Counted from the first letter of the stretch, positions 7,573-17,735 are shown. The stretch: DNA of 64,000 nt from Brevundimonas sp. MF30-B (GCF_004683885.1 NZ_CP038440.1:592001-656000), one strand, 5' to 3'. The notes: generated by a model not told the origin, from the sequence alone. Translations and numbers: made by a program.

Positions 7573-8649
7573 ATGATCGATTTCGCCCAACTGGAACTCG
7601 ACCTCATCAACGCCATCGGCTCGGCCGAGACCACGGCGGCGGTCGAGGACATCCGCGTCGCCGCGCTCGGAAAGTCCGGCTCCATCTCGGGCCTGCTTAA
7701 AGGCATGGGCGCGCTCAGCCCGGACGAGCGGCGCGAACAGGGGCCCAAGATCAACGGCCTGCGCGACCGCGTCGGCTCGGCGCTCGCCGCCCGCAAGGCC
7801 GAACTGGAGGCCGCCGAGCTGGACGCCCGCCTCCAGGCCGAGCACATCGACCTCAGCCTGCCGGCCCGGCCGCGCCGGCGCGGCTCGGTGCACCCGACGA
7901 TGCAGGTCATGGACGAGATGATCGCCATCTTCGCCGAAATGGGCTTCGCCGTGGCCGAGGGCCCGGATATCGAGGACGACTTCCACAACTTCACGGCCCT
8001 GAACTTCCCGCCCAAGCACCCGGCGCGGGAGATGCACGACACCTTCTTTTTGAAACCAGACCCGCAAACCGGCGAGCGCAAGGTGCTGCGCACCCACACC
8101 AGCCCGGTGCAGGTGCGCACGATGCAGAGCCAGGAACCCCCGATCCGCATCATCGCGCCGGGCCGCACCTTCCGTAAGGATTCCGACGCCACCCACACGC
8201 CGATGTTCCACCAGATCGAGGGTCTGGTGATCGACCGCGACATCCACATGGGCCATCTGAAGTGGGTGCTGGAGACCTTCGTCGCGCGCTTCTTCGAGAT
8301 CGACGACGTCCAGGCGCGCTTCCGCCCGCACCACTTCCCCTTCACCGAGCCTTCGGCCGAGATGGACATTCGCTGCGACCGCTCCGGCGGCAAGCTGACG
8401 CTGAACACGGGCGATGACTGGCTGGAGATCCTGGGCTGCGGCATGGTTCACCCGAACGTGCTGCGCGCCTGCGGCCTCGACCCCGACGAATGGCAGGGCT
8501 TCGCCTTCGGCATGGGCGTCGATCGGCTGGCCATGTTGAAGTACGGCGTGCCGGATCTGCGTCCCATGTTCGAGGCCGACGTGCGCTGGCTGGCCCACTA
8601 CGGTTTCTCCGCCTACGCCGCCCCCAACCCCGCTTCAGGACTGAGCTGA
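7573..8649 (+). CDS. pheS: Phenylalanine--tRNA ligase alpha subunit
   Basis: The catalytic subunit of the alpha2-beta2 class II enzyme that charges tRNA-Phe. The 358-residue protein has the N-terminal coiled coil and the class II motifs: RRGSVHPTM, the motif 2 region [37 protein letters not shown], and motif 3 [14 protein letters not shown]. The start is ATG 7573; an in-frame ATG at 7417 lies inside rplT and is rejected. It is separated from pheT by an unrelated ORF, which is unusual. Confidence 0.97.
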   Translation: MIDFAQLELDLINAIGSAETTAAVEDIRVAALGKSGSISGLLKGMGALSPDERREQGPKINGLRDRVGSALAARKAELEAAELDARLQAEHIDLSLPARPRRRGSVHPTMQVMDEMIAIFAEMGFAVAEGPDIEDDFHNFTALNFPPKHPAREMHDTFFLKPDPQTGERKVLRTHTSPVQVRTMQSQEPPIRIIAPGRTFRKDSDATHTPMFHQIEGLVIDRDIHMGHLKWVLETFVARFFEIDDVQARFRPHHFPFTEPSAEMDIRCDRSGGKLTLNTGDDWLEILGCGMVHPNVLRACGLDPDEWQGFAFGMGVDRLAMLKYGVPDLRPMFEADVRWLAHYGFSAYAAPNPASGLS

Positions 8650-8650
8650 C

Positions 8651-9043
8651 ATGACCGAGCCCGTGCAATCCCCTCTCGAACCCGTCGGCCCAGGTCCCGA
8701 GTACAAGAACCGTGGCGTTTGGCTGCCGCAGTTGTTCCTGGAGTCAGCTAGGCAGGAAAAATACGTCATCGAAGATCGCGTGTTCACGGAATGCGTGCTT
8801 GAGGGTCCGGCGGTGATTCTGCCCGTCGAGGGTTGCCGCTTCGATGACTGCTTTTTCGGCGCCCACGGCGGAGACCCCGCTGTATTGCTGATGAGGCCAT
8901 TGCTTCCTGACCGCGTGGTTGGAGCGATTCCCTTCAAGAATTGCACGTTTACGCGTTGCCAATTCCTAGGTGTCGGATTCACCGGCAGCGAAGCATTTCT
9001 CCAGCAAATTCAAGATCTTTATAGAGCGCTTGCTCAGCAATGA
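8651..9043 (+). CDS. Unknown protein encoded between pheS and pheT
   Basis: A 130-residue protein of unknown function lying one base after the pheS stop. Its own stop overlaps the pheT ATG (ATGA), so it is embedded in the pheST operon and probably translated with it. By eye its GC content and codon use (TTT, ATT, AAA, TTG) are clearly lower than both neighbours, suggesting acquisition. Two Cys/Phe-rich strands, [19 protein letters not shown] and [16 protein letters not shown], look like coils of a right-handed beta-helix of pentapeptide-repeat type. No signal peptide or membrane segment. I do not assign a function. Confidence 0.8.
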   Translation: MTEPVQSPLEPVGPGPEYKNRGVWLPQLFLESARQEKYVIEDRVFTECVLEGPAVILPVEGCRFDDCFFGAHGGDPAVLLMRPLLPDRVVGAIPFKNCTFTRCQFLGVGFTGSEAFLQQIQDLYRALAQQ

Positions 9044-11448
9044 AGTTCACCCTCTCCTGGCTTAAGGACCACCTCGACACCGAGGCGGACGTCGATGCGG
9101 TCGCCCAGGCCATGACCATGGCCGGGCTGGAGGTAGAGGATGTCCATGATCCCGTCGCGGCGCTGGCGCCCTTCACCTTGGCCAAGATCGTCTCGGCCGA
9201 GCGGCATCCGAACGCCGACCGGCTGCAGGTCTGCCAGGTCGAGACCGTCGATGGTCTTAAGGAGATCGTCTGCGGCGCCCCCAACGCGCGGGCAGGCCTG
9301 ACCACCATCTATGCCCCCATCGGCGCTTATGTGCCGGGCCTGGGCGTGACCCTGGTCGAAAAGCCGGTGCGCGGCGTGGTGTCCAATGGCATGCTGTGCT
9401 CGGCCTCAGAGCTGGAGCTGGCTGACGAAAGCGACGGCATCCTGGAGCTGGCGGACGACCTGAAGGTCGGCGAGCCCGCCGCCGGCGTGTTCGGCGCCGA
9501 GCCGGTGATCGATTTCGAGGTGACGCCAAACCGGCCCGACTGGCTGGGCGTGTCGGGCATCGCCCGCGACCTGGCCGCCGCCGGTCTCGGCGCGCTGAAG
9601 ACGCCCGAGATCGCGACTGTGCCCGCGACTTCTGACGCGACCGTCGCCATCCGCATCGAGGCGCCCGAGCTGTGCCCGGTCTTCGCTGGCCGAGTGATCC
9701 GCGGCGTGAAGAATGGCCCGTCGCCCGAGTGGCTGCAGCGGCGCCTGACGGCCATCGGCCTGCGTCCGATCAATCGGCTGGTCGATGTGACCAACCTGAT
9801 CTCCTACGACCGCGCGCGTCCTCTGCACGTCTATGACATGGCCAAGCTGGCGGGCGGCGAGATCGTTGTGCGCGGCGGCCAGACGGCGCGCGACACCGGC
9901 GAGCCCGAGCATCTGATCGCGCTGGACGGAAAGACCTATGCGCTCGGGGCGCACATGGCGGTCATCGCCGACGCCGCCGGCGAGCGGCCCATCGGCCTGG
10001 GCGGCGTCATGGGCGGCGAGTCCACCGGTTGCGACGAGACCACCGGCGACGTTCTGGTCGAAAGCGCCTGGTTCGACCCCATCGTGACGGCCCAGACAGG
10101 CCGCGAGCTGAACATCCATTCCGACGCTCAATATCGCTTCGCACGCGGCGTCGACCCGGCTTCGGTCACGCCCGGTCTGGAGCTCGCCACGCGCCTGATC
10201 CTGGATCTGTGCGGCGGCGAGCCCGGCCCCATCGTGGTCGCGGGCCAGGCCCCGGCCGCGCCCGCGCCGGTCGCCTTCGATCCGGCCCGCGTCGGCCGCC
10301 TGACTGGCTTGACGCTCAGCGAAGACCGCATTGCGGAAATCCTGACGGCGCTGGGCTTCTCGGTCGAACGCGGCGGGCCGTGGACCGTCACGCCGCCGTC
10401 CTGGCGCCGCGACGTCGAAGGCCACGCCGATCTGGTCGAGGAAGTGGCTCGCATCCACGGTTACGACGCCCTGCCCGCCACGCCTCTGCCCGAGGCGCCG
10501 CGCGCGCCGGGCGGCGTGCTCAGCCCCATTCAGGCGCGCGTCCGCGCCGCGCGCCGCGCCCTGGCGGGCCTGGGCTACGCCGAGGCCGTGACGTGGTCCT
10601 TCCTCAAGCGCGAAGTCGCCGAACGCTTCGGCGGCGGCGCCGAGGCGCTGCAGCTTGAGAACCCCATCGCGGCGGACCTGGACTGCATGCGGCCGTCCAT
10701 ACTGCCCAATCTGGTCCAGGCGGCCGCCCGCAATGCCGCGCGCGGCCACGCTCAGGCCGCGCTGTTCGAGATCGGGCCGATCTATCTGGGCGATGGTCCC
10801 AAGGATCAGCGCACGGTCATCGCCGGCCTGATCGCGCCGCACGCGCCGCGTCATTGGGCTGGCGCCGGCGACGAGCCGTTGTCGGCGCTGAAGAGCGATC
10901 TGCTGGCCCTGCTGGAAGAGATCGGCGCGCCGGTCGCCTCGCTGCAGCTGGCGCAAGGGTCAAACCGCGACTGGTGGCACCCCGGCCGGTCGGCGCGTCT
11001 GCAGCTCGGTCCCAAGACCGTCGTGGCCGAGTTCGGGGCTCTGCACCCGTCGGCCCTGAAAGCGCTGGACGCTGACGGTCCGATGCTGGCTTTCGAGATC
11101 GTGCTGGACGCCGTCCCCGCCCCGCGCGGCAAGGCGTCCAAGGCGCGTCCGCCGGCCGATCTGCCGTCGCTGATGCCGCTGACCCGCGACTTCGCTTTCG
11201 TGGTCGAGGAATCGCGCGCGGCCGGCGATCTGGTTCGGGCGGTTCAAGGGGCCGACAAGGCGCTGATCGTCGAGGCGCGCGTCTTTGACGTCTATCGCGG
11301 CAAGGGCGTGGACGACGGCTTCAAGTCCGTCGCCTTCGAAGTAGTCATCCAGCCCCGCGAGGCGACCCTGACTGAAGCCGAGATCGAGGCCCTGTCCGCC
11401 AAGATCGTTGCGGCGGCCGAAAAGCTGGGCGCCCGCCTCAGAAGCTGA
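9040..11448 (+). CDS. pheT: Phenylalanine--tRNA ligase beta subunit
   Basis: The 802-residue beta subunit binds tRNA and carries the editing site. In order: N-terminal tRNA-binding (EMAP-like) domain around 40-150, including [12 protein letters not shown]; the B3/B4 editing domain with [17 protein letters not shown] and [10 protein letters not shown]; the B5 domain; the class II-like core; and a C-terminal anticodon-binding FDX-ACB domain ending [20 protein letters not shown]. The ATG at 9040 overlaps the stop of the small upstream ORF. Length is normal for proteobacteria. Confidence 0.97.
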   Translation: MKFTLSWLKDHLDTEADVDAVAQAMTMAGLEVEDVHDPVAALAPFTLAKIVSAERHPNADRLQVCQVETVDGLKEIVCGAPNARAGLTTIYAPIGAYVPGLGVTLVEKPVRGVVSNGMLCSASELELADESDGILELADDLKVGEPAAGVFGAEPVIDFEVTPNRPDWLGVSGIARDLAAAGLGALKTPEIATVPATSDATVAIRIEAPELCPVFAGRVIRGVKNGPSPEWLQRRLTAIGLRPINRLVDVTNLISYDRARPLHVYDMAKLAGGEIVVRGGQTARDTGEPEHLIALDGKTYALGAHMAVIADAAGERPIGLGGVMGGESTGCDETTGDVLVESAWFDPIVTAQTGRELNIHSDAQYRFARGVDPASVTPGLELATRLILDLCGGEPGPIVVAGQAPAAPAPVAFDPARVGRLTGLTLSEDRIAEILTALGFSVERGGPWTVTPPSWRRDVEGHADLVEEVARIHGYDALPATPLPEAPRAPGGVLSPIQARVRAARRALAGLGYAEAVTWSFLKREVAERFGGGAEALQLENPIAADLDCMRPSILPNLVQAAARNAARGHAQAALFEIGPIYLGDGPKDQRTVIAGLIAPHAPRHWAGAGDEPLSALKSDLLALLEEIGAPVASLQLAQGSNRDWWHPGRSARLQLGPKTVVAEFGALHPSALKALDADGPMLAFEIVLDAVPAPRGKASKARPPADLPSLMPLTRDFAFVVEESRAAGDLVRAVQGADKALIVEARVFDVYRGKGVDDGFKSVAFEVVIQPREATLTEAEIEALSAKIVAAAEKLGARLRS

Positions 11449-11486
11449 CCTCTGGCGTCGGCGACCGCTTCGCCTAGATTGAAGCC

Positions 11487-11819
11487 ATGAGCCTGGAGCC
11501 TCTTGATCCGCCTCCGGCGGGCCCGGTCTTCTTCGACCGCCGTGAGCTGGACCTGATCCTGCGGGTCTATGGCCGCATGGTCGCCGCCGGCGAATGGCGC
11601 GACTATTCCGTCGTGGGTCAAAAGGACGTGGCCGAGTTCGCCGTGTTCCGCCGATCCGGCGACGCCCCGGCCTATCGAATCGAGAAGCGCCCGGCGCTGA
11701 GGCTGCGACAGGGCCAGTGGGCGGTCGTCGGCGAGGGCGGGCACGTGCTGAAGCGCGGGCGCGAACTGGGCCAGGTCCTGCGCGTCTTCGACAGCGGCCG
11801 CTTCACGGTCGTGGACTAG
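11487..11819 (+). CDS. DUF2794 family protein
   Basis: A 110-residue protein I recognise as DUF2794, a conserved alphaproteobacterial family of unknown function. The family pattern is visible: FDRRELDLILRVYGRMVAAG, EWRDYSVVGQKDVAEFAVFRR and IEKRPALRLRQGQW. It lacks a signal peptide and membrane segments. It starts at ATG 11487, 38 bases after pheT, possibly as the last gene of that operon, and is convergent with the long unknown gene at 11835. Confidence 0.85.
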   Translation: MSLEPLDPPPAGPVFFDRRELDLILRVYGRMVAAGEWRDYSVVGQKDVAEFAVFRRSGDAPAYRIEKRPALRLRQGQWAVVGEGGHVLKRGRELGQVLRVFDSGRFTVVD

Positions 11820-11834
11820 ACCTCTGTTCCGGTC

Positions 11835-13547
11835 TCAGGCGGCCAGACCCGCAGCCCGCATCAAATCCTTCAGCGGGGCGATGGCTTCGGGCGCGGCGGT
11901 CAGGTCGGCGCGGGTCTGAGGCTGGCGGAACAGCCTCAACGCCTCGGCCTTGGCGCGATCCGCAGCCGGTCCTAGCGGCGCGGCCTCGCCCGAGGCCAGG
12001 CGGAGCAGGGCGCCCAGCTTCTGAGGCGTCGAGACCCTGGCGCGGCTCAACTGAGCCACCAGCCGTGTTTCACGCTCGACCACGTCGCCTACGGCGCCTA
12101 TGGCGTCGCACAGCTTGCCTTCCTCTATCTCCGACAGGTCACACAGGCGCGCCGAGCGCTGCAACGCGGCCAGGGCCAAAAGTTTCTGTGACGCCGTCTG
12201 CCCCGCCTGGCGCATCTCACTTTCAAACCGCAGAGAGGACACGCAGGCCGACATCCAGCGCGCCGCCGACCGCTTGTTGGACGCGCCCGTCACGTTCTCG
12301 CACAGCCAGGCCAGGTTCTGGGCCTCGTCCAGCACCGTCGGACAGCCCTTCACATAGGCCGCCACGAAGTCGGCGGTGACCAGGCTTTTGGACCGCTCGG
12401 CGAAGGCCGACAACACTTCCTCCTGGCTCAACAGGCGATCCGACGCCGCCGTCAACAATGTCGCCAAGGCGCGTAGGATCTCGATTTCTCCCACCGCATC
12501 CGCTGGACGCAAGCGGCGAGGGCCCTTGAGCTCTCGCGCCACCATCCTCGCGAGCGCCGTCGCCAGCAGCGGGAAGTCGCCCGCCGCCAGCCGTTCGGCC
12601 AGTCGCGCCGCCGGCCCGTCCAGGGGCGGGATCAACAGGGCTAGGTCTGGATCCACGCGCAGGACGGCGTCGACCTCTCGCGGCGCGATCATGCGTACAA
12701 CCGCCGCGAGGCTGCCGCCCTGGTCCAGCGCCGGCCCGAGGATTTCCGCCAGGCTGGTGCGCGCCGAGAGCATTTCGCTGGCCAGTTGCTCAATCGGCAC
12801 CAGGGCGAGGGCGCGCGGCGGGCCTTCGGCGGGTGCGCCCTCGGCCAGGTCCATCAATCGGCCCAGCTTCGTCCGCGCGCCCCGCAGCGGCGCCAACGCG
12901 CCCGCCACGGCGGCTCCCATCAACAGCCCCCGCTCGGCCTTGCCCGAAAGGCGGTGGGCGACGTCGGCGATCGACCGGTCGGTCAGGTCAGGAATTTTCT
13001 GAGAGCGGCCCAGCGCCATAAGCCGCTCGATCGCCTGCTCCGACAGCTTCTGATAACGCCGCACCAGGTCGTGCACCGACTGGCCAACGGCCTGGCTTTC
13101 GGGCACGGCGGTCTTCTGGATGGCGTGCTGAAGCTCCACCCCTGAGGCGTCCAGCCGCTCGGCCAAGTCGGGACGATGCAGCAGTTCGAACGCCGTGGCC
13201 CCCTGTCGCGCCAGCCAATCCTCCAGCACGCGGCCGATGAGTTCGCGTGCATGGGGCGTATAGAAGTCCTGCGGCCCTCTGCAGGATGGGCCTGCCTCTT
13301 CCTCGGAGACCAGCCGCTTGCGCTTCACCTCCGGGGCGCCCTTGGTCAGGATGGTGACGCTGGCGAACTCCATCGTTTCGGGTTCCAGCGTCTCCTTGGT
13401 GACGCGCACCGCTGCAGCGCGATCGTCCTTCAGCAGATCCTCGGCCGTTTCGATCGCTATCTTTCGGTCTTCGACCGCCATCAGCAGCGACCACGGCGCC
13501 GGGTCGGTCTTTCGCACATAAACTTCGTAGTGGATCGGACCGGCCAT
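11835..13547 (-). CDS. Conserved alphaproteobacterial protein of unknown function
   Basis: A 570-residue, mostly helical protein. The N-terminal 70 residues form a compact alpha/beta domain (IHYEVYVRKTDPAPWSLLMA, EDRKIAIETAEDLLKD) followed by VTILTKGAPEVKRKRL. The remainder is Leu/Ala-rich helix with no transmembrane stretch or recognised catalytic motif. I recall similar 'hypothetical' proteins in Rhizobiales and Caulobacterales but no function. It is divergent from chvI; their shared 194-bp region holds two inverted repeats, so a link to envelope-stress control is possible but unproven. Confidence 0.82.
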   Translation of the reverse strand: MAGPIHYEVYVRKTDPAPWSLLMAVEDRKIAIETAEDLLKDDRAAAVRVTKETLEPETMEFASVTILTKGAPEVKRKRLVSEEEAGPSCRGPQDFYTPHARELIGRVLEDWLARQGATAFELLHRPDLAERLDASGVELQHAIQKTAVPESQAVGQSVHDLVRRYQKLSEQAIERLMALGRSQKIPDLTDRSIADVAHRLSGKAERGLLMGAAVAGALAPLRGARTKLGRLMDLAEGAPAEGPPRALALVPIEQLASEMLSARTSLAEILGPALDQGGSLAAVVRMIAPREVDAVLRVDPDLALLIPPLDGPAARLAERLAAGDFPLLATALARMVARELKGPRRLRPADAVGEIEILRALATLLTAASDRLLSQEEVLSAFAERSKSLVTADFVAAYVKGCPTVLDEAQNLAWLCENVTGASNKRSAARWMSACVSSLRFESEMRQAGQTASQKLLALAALQRSARLCDLSEIEEGKLCDAIGAVGDVVERETRLVAQLSRARVSTPQKLGALLRLASGEAAPLGPAADRAKAEALRLFRQPQTRADLTAAPEAIAPLKDLMRAAGLAA

Positions 13548-13621
13548 TCCGGCAGCTTTGGGCCCATGGGCTTAAGGCTAGGTTGCCGGAGAGACAGGTT
13601 GCGCCCGGCGGACGCCCCGCC

Positions 13622-13641
13622 CATGTCTTCGAGCAGACATG
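13622..13641. promoter_or_regulatory. Inverted repeat 1 in the chvI upstream region
   Basis: CATGTCT (13622-13628) and AGACATG (13635-13641) are perfect inverted arms around a 6-base spacer. It lies about 100 bases before chvI and 75 bases before the divergent unknown gene. There is no T-run, so a protein-binding site is more likely than a terminator. Confidence 0.45.
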
Positions 13642-13654
13642 AATTGATAGAACG

Positions 13655-13683
13655 GTTACGCTTGGCGCGCGTTAAGGCGTAAC
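13655..13683. promoter_or_regulatory. Inverted repeat 2 in the chvI upstream region
   Basis: GTTACGC (13655-13661) and GCGTAAC (13677-13683) are perfect 7-base arms separated by 15 bases, centred about 70 bases before the chvI TTG. Arms and spacing suit a dimeric regulator such as an OmpR-family protein, so ChvI autoregulation is the obvious hypothesis. Confidence 0.45.
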
Positions 13684-13741
13684 GACGAGCGCCGCCGCAC
13701 GTCCATGCCGCTTTCCGGCGCGCTGCTTTGAGGAGAAGCTC

Positions 13742-14446
13742 TTGGCCAACATCACCCTGGTCGATGACGACGAGAACATCGTGGCGTCCGTGTCGCTGGC
13801 GCTGGAAAGCCACGGCCACAAGATCACCGCCTATCACGACGGAGCCTCGGGCCTAGAGGCGCTTGAGTCCACGCCCCCCGACCTGGCCATTCTGGATGTG
13901 AAGATGCCGCGGATGGACGGAATGGAAGTGCTGCGCCGCCTGCGTCAGACCTCCCAGATCCCCGTCATCATGCTGACGTCCAAGGATGAGGAGATCGACG
14001 AAATTCTCGGCTTCAACCTTGGCGCTGACGACTACATCCACAAGCCTTTCAGCCAGCGCCTGCTGATCGAGCGCGTAAAGGCTCTCCTGCGCCGAACGGG
14101 CGCCGAGGGCGGCGAGGCCGAGCCTTCGGCCGAGGGCTCGGGGCGAGCCATCAAGCGCGGCAAGCTGACCATGGACCCGGCGCGCCACGAATCCATGTGG
14201 GACGGCAAGCCGGTCAAGCTGACGGTGACCGAGTTCCTGCTGCTTCAGGCCCTGGCCCAGCGGCCCGGCTTCGTGAAGAGCCGCGACAATCTGATGGACG
14301 CCGCCTACGACGATCAGGTCTATGTCGACGACCGCACCATCGACAGCCACGTCAAGCGGATGCGAAAGAAGTTCCGGGTGGTCGATCCCGAGTTCGACGC
14401 GATCGAGACCCTGTATGGCGTCGGATACCGCTACCGCGAGAGCTGA
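13742..14446 (+). CDS. chvI: Response regulator ChvI
   Basis: An OmpR/PhoB-type regulator of 234 residues. The receiver domain has the acidic pocket VDDDEN and the phospho-acceptor Asp52 in [13 protein letters not shown], with the conserved Lys in HKPF. The winged-helix DNA-binding domain (about 140-234) ends in the typical [23 protein letters not shown]. The start is TTG 13742, with GAGGAG at good spacing. In alphaproteobacteria ChvI acts with ChvG in envelope, acid and symbiosis responses. chvG overlaps its 3' end. Confidence 0.95.
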   Translation: MANITLVDDDENIVASVSLALESHGHKITAYHDGASGLEALESTPPDLAILDVKMPRMDGMEVLRRLRQTSQIPVIMLTSKDEEIDEILGFNLGADDYIHKPFSQRLLIERVKALLRRTGAEGGEAEPSAEGSGRAIKRGKLTMDPARHESMWDGKPVKLTVTEFLLLQALAQRPGFVKSRDNLMDAAYDDQVYVDDRTIDSHVKRMRKKFRVVDPEFDAIETLYGVGYRYRES

Positions 14447-16055
14447 TCGACAGGACGCCGACGAGGCGCGCCAGGTCCGCCGACGGCTGATGCGCTTCGG
14501 CGGTTCGCGCCTGGGCGGCTTCATCCTGGCGCTGAACCTGCTCAGCCTGCTGATTCTGTTCGGCGGCGCCTTGGCGCTTAACGAATGGAGCCGCGGCCTG
14601 GTCAATGCACGCCAGGAATCCCTGACCAGCCAGGCGCAGCTGTTGGCCAATCTGCTGGGCGAGGCGGGCGCCACGCGCGGCGACCCGATCCCGTCGCTGA
14701 ACCCCAACGACGCCTCGCTTCTGCTGCGCGACACCTTCATACCGGCGGGACAGCGCGCGCGCCTGTATGATCTGGACGGCCTTCTGGTCACCGACAGCTA
14801 TGCGGTGTCGGACCACATTCCAGGGCGAGCTCTGCCGGCGGCGCAGCCCGCAGGCACGGCGCCAGCCCCTGACCTGGCCGAACAGCGGGCCGCCGACAGC
14901 CGCCGCACGGAGGCCGCCCGCCTGGTGCTGGGCCAGGAGGTCGAGCGCGCCCTGGCAGGGGAGCCCCAGACCAGCGTGCGCCGCAACGAAGAGGGCGAGC
15001 GGGTCGTTTCGGTCTCTGTCCCCGTGCGCCACGTTCAGCAGGTGCTGGGCGTGCTGACGCTGGAGGCCGGCGATGTCGATGAGATCCTGGCCGCGCAACG
15101 CGGCGCTCTAGTGCCCTTCGCCCTCGTGGCGCTGGCGGTGAATCTGCTGGCGTCGCTGCTGCTGCATCTGTTCGTGGCGCGGCCGGTGATGCGGCTGTCG
15201 GCGGCGGCGGATCAGGTCAAGCTGCAGCGGGCGCGCGCCATCTCCCTGCCCGATCTGGAAGACCGCAAGGACGAGATCGGGGATCTGGCGCGTTCGCTGG
15301 AGAGCATGACCGAGACGTTGTCGACGCGGATGGACGCTATCGAAGGATTCGCCGCCGACGTCAGCCACGAGATCAAGAACCCGTTGACCTCCATCCGCTC
15401 GGCGCTCGAGACCCTGCCTCTGGTCAAGACGGACGAGCAGCGCGCCAAGCTGACCGCCCTGCTGCAACAGGATGTGCGGCGTCTGGATCGACTGATCACC
15501 GACATCTCAAACGCTTCCAGACTGGACGCCGACCTGTCGCGCGACCGGCCGCGCGCCATTGATCTGACGGCGCTGCTGAGCGAGATCGTCAATGTCTATG
15601 AGACCACGTCCAAGCCCGGCGAGGCGCATGTTCGGCTGACCCACGACCTGGACGCCAAGACGCCGGAGGCCCGGGTCATGGGCCGCGACGGGCCGCTGGG
15701 CCAGGTGTTCCGCAATCTGATCGACAACGCCCGGTCCTTCAGTCCGGCCGGGGGCGAGGTTCGCGTGCGGCTGGCGCGCGACGAGGCTGAACCCGGGCGC
15801 TGGCGCATCACCGTCGAGGACGACGGGCCCGGCATACCGCCGGAGAACCTGGAGACCGTCTTCCAGCGCTTCTACACCTCGCGGCCCAAGGGCGCGGCCT
15901 TCGGCTCGAACTCCGGGCTTGGGCTGTCGATCGTGCGTCAGATCGTCGAGGCGCACGGCGGCGAGGCGCGCGCCGAGAACCGACTGGACGAGGCAGGACA
16001 GGTGCAGGGCGCGCGGTTCGCCGTGACCCTGCCCGCCACCACGCGACGCGGATGA
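14415..16055 (+). CDS. chvG: Sensor histidine kinase ChvG
   Basis: A membrane kinase partner of ChvI. Features: a first membrane segment at about 34-55 ([20 protein letters not shown]), a periplasmic sensor of roughly 185 residues, a second membrane segment ([17 protein letters not shown]), a HAMP linker, a DHp domain with the phospho-His in [12 protein letters not shown], and a HATPase domain with N-box [15 protein letters not shown] and GLGLSIV. I use ATG 14415, which overlaps chvI by 32 bases; ATG 14490, 25 codons later, is the alternative start. hprK follows with an ATGA overlap. Confidence 0.93.
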   Translation: MASDTATARADRQDADEARQVRRRLMRFGGSRLGGFILALNLLSLLILFGGALALNEWSRGLVNARQESLTSQAQLLANLLGEAGATRGDPIPSLNPNDASLLLRDTFIPAGQRARLYDLDGLLVTDSYAVSDHIPGRALPAAQPAGTAPAPDLAEQRAADSRRTEAARLVLGQEVERALAGEPQTSVRRNEEGERVVSVSVPVRHVQQVLGVLTLEAGDVDEILAAQRGALVPFALVALAVNLLASLLLHLFVARPVMRLSAAADQVKLQRARAISLPDLEDRKDEIGDLARSLESMTETLSTRMDAIEGFAADVSHEIKNPLTSIRSALETLPLVKTDEQRAKLTALLQQDVRRLDRLITDISNASRLDADLSRDRPRAIDLTALLSEIVNVYETTSKPGEAHVRLTHDLDAKTPEARVMGRDGPLGQVFRNLIDNARSFSPAGGEVRVRLARDEAEPGRWRITVEDDGPGIPPENLETVFQRFYTSRPKGAAFGSNSGLGLSIVRQIVEAHGGEARAENRLDEAGQVQGARFAVTLPATTRRG

Positions 16056-16474
16056 CCGCGCCCCTCCACGCCACGGTCGTCGCCCGCCGGGGGCCGGAAG
16101 GCTGGCGGGCGCTGATGATCACCGGCCCGTCGGGGGCGGGAAAGAGCGACCTGGCGCTGCGCCTGATCGCCTCGGGCTGGACGCTGGTGTCGGACGACTA
16201 CAGCCTGATCTGGGCGTCGGGCGGCGCCCTCTACGCCCGCGCGCCCGACACTATCGCCGGCCGGATCGAGGTGCGGGGCGTGGGCGTGGTCCACCTGCCT
16301 CGACGCGAAACGGCGCGCGTGGTCCTGGCGCTGGACTGCGTGGACGGCCCGGTGGAGCGCCTGCCCGAACCCGGCGCGCTCGAGATCGGAGGCGTCGCCA
16401 TCCCGCGCCTGGACATCGACCCGCGCCTGCCCTCGGCCGCCGCCCTGGCGGCTGCGGCGATGCAGGGCCTTTGA
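16052..16474 (+). CDS. hprK: HPr kinase/phosphorylase (short alphaproteobacterial form)
   Basis: A 140-residue protein equivalent to the catalytic C-terminal domain of HprK; the N-terminal domain of Firmicutes enzymes is absent, as is usual in alphaproteobacteria. The P-loop GPSGAGKS is at 25-32, followed by LVSDDY and the signature RIEVRGVGVVHLP. It should phosphorylate HPr on Ser in response to metabolic state. It overlaps chvG by four bases, consistent with the known chvI-chvG-hprK-EIIA-HPr linkage. Confidence 0.92.
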   Translation: MTAPLHATVVARRGPEGWRALMITGPSGAGKSDLALRLIASGWTLVSDDYSLIWASGGALYARAPDTIAGRIEVRGVGVVHLPRRETARVVLALDCVDGPVERLPEPGALEIGGVAIPRLDIDPRLPSAAALAAAAMQGL

Positions 16475-16573
16475 CGCCGCGCGGCTTTGGCCTAAGAACA
16501 GCCGCTTGCGGTCCTGTCCGCGCCGTCGCCTGACGGCCGGGGACGTCACGAGGCGTTTGCGGGTGAGCCCTGA

Positions 16574-16978
16574 ATGATCGGCCTGGTCATCGTCACGCAC
16601 GGCGGCCTGGCCTCCGAATTCCTGTCCGCCATGGAGCATGTCGTCGGCCCCCAGCGGGCCGTCGCGGCCATCTGCATCGGCCCCGAGGACGACATGGAAC
16701 GCCGGCGTCGCGACATCGTCGACGCGGCCGCCGCCGTGGATGACGGCGATGGCGTCATCCTGCTGACCGACATGTTCGGCGGCACGCCCTCAAATCTGGC
16801 GATTTCGGTTATGGAGCAGACGCGCGCCGAGGTCATTGCGGGCCTGAATCTGCCCATGCTGATCAAGCTGGCCAGCGTGCGCGGCCGCGAGAGCCTGGAG
16901 GCCTGCGTGGCCCATGCCCAGGATGCGGGACGCAAATACATCTCGGTCGCCTCTTGGGTTCTTGCAGGCGAGAAATGA
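16574..16978 (+). CDS. PTS EIIA component, mannose family
   Basis: A 134-residue EIIA-Man-like protein. The N-terminus IGLVIVTHGGLASEFLSAME contains the phosphorylatable His9; DGVILLTDMFGGTPSNLA is the second family signature. No membrane EIIB/EIIC partner is encoded here, so it most likely belongs to a regulatory phosphorelay rather than sugar import. Its stop overlaps the HPr start (ATGA). Confidence 0.92.
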   Translation: MIGLVIVTHGGLASEFLSAMEHVVGPQRAVAAICIGPEDDMERRRRDIVDAAAAVDDGDGVILLTDMFGGTPSNLAISVMEQTRAEVIAGLNLPMLIKLASVRGRESLEACVAHAQDAGRKYISVASWVLAGEK

Positions 16979-17271
16979 GCGATCAGGCCGCGATCCAGGA
17001 GCAGGCCTCGGCCACGCTGAACATCTGCAACACGCGCGGCCTGCACGCCCGCGCCTCGGCCAAGTTCGTCAAGACGGCGTCCGAGTTCGAGTGCGAAATC
17101 CGCGTCAGCCGCGACGGGACGACGGTCAACGCCCTGTCGATCATGGGCCTGCTGATGCTGGGCGCCGGCATCGGCTGCACCATCGACGTCGAGGCCGAGG
17201 GTCCGGGCGCCGCCGAAGCGATTGCGGCTCTGACAGACCTGGTCGCCCGCCGCTTCGACGAAGATCAGTAG
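16975..17271 (+). CDS. ptsH: Phosphocarrier protein HPr
   Basis: A 98-residue HPr-like protein. The EI-dependent site is His24 in NTRGLHARASAKFVK, and the HprK target is Ser55 in ALSIMGLLMLGAG. The N-terminus is about 9 residues longer than E. coli HPr. The start at ATG 16975 overlaps the EIIA stop. With hprK and EIIA upstream it forms a nitrogen/carbon-related regulatory PTS module; the gene for EI is not in this window. Confidence 0.94.
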   Translation: MSDQAAIQEQASATLNICNTRGLHARASAKFVKTASEFECEIRVSRDGTTVNALSIMGLLMLGAGIGCTIDVEAEGPGAAEAIAALTDLVARRFDEDQ

Positions 17272-17278
17272 CGGCCGA

Positions 17279-17725
17279 TCATCGGCCCATCAGGGGCCAG
17301 GCGGCCAGCCAGGCCAGGCCGAGCAGCACCATCATCACCAGGATCACGCCGACCGCAGCCCGGCGCGCCCAGCCTCTGCGCTTGAGCGCGGTCACCGCCA
17401 TGCCGCCCTCCGGCCCCATGGTCACCAGGCCAGCCAGAACCGTCGCCGACAGACCCCACGGCCCTAGCGGCGCGGCGCTGGGCGCCTCCGTGTCCGGGTC
17501 TGGCGGTGGGGCGCGCCCGACGGCCTCCAACAACGCGCGGGCCTGATCGGCGTCAGAGGCGGCGACGCTCAGACGGCTCCAGCCCAGGGCCTGCTGCATC
17601 AACGGATCGATGCGCGCGTGCTGGTCGCCCGCGACCCAAGCCTCCACGCCCTGAGACGCCAGGTATCCACGCGCGATCTCAGCCTCGTTGACGTCGGCGA
17701 AGCGCCGGATCTCCACGAGGCTCAT
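17279..17725 (-). CDS. DUF2007 family membrane-anchored protein
   Basis: A 148-residue protein. The first 65 residues match the DUF2007 'signal-transducing' fold (LVEIRRFADVNEAEIARGYL, SQGVEAWVAGDQH, RLSVAASDADQARALLE). A proline-rich linker follows, then a C-terminal transmembrane helix (AAVGVILVMMVLLGLAWLAA). I start at ATG 17725, ten bases after the PBP1A stop; an upstream in-frame ATG would overlap that gene by over 100 bases. Function unknown; operonic with mrcA. Confidence 0.82.
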   Translation of the reverse strand: MSLVEIRRFADVNEAEIARGYLASQGVEAWVAGDQHARIDPLMQQALGWSRLSVAASDADQARALLEAVGRAPPPDPDTEAPSAAPLGPWGLSATVLAGLVTMGPEGGMAVTALKRRGWARRAAVGVILVMMVLLGLAWLAAWPLMGR

Positions 17726-17735
17726 TGCGCGGCCC

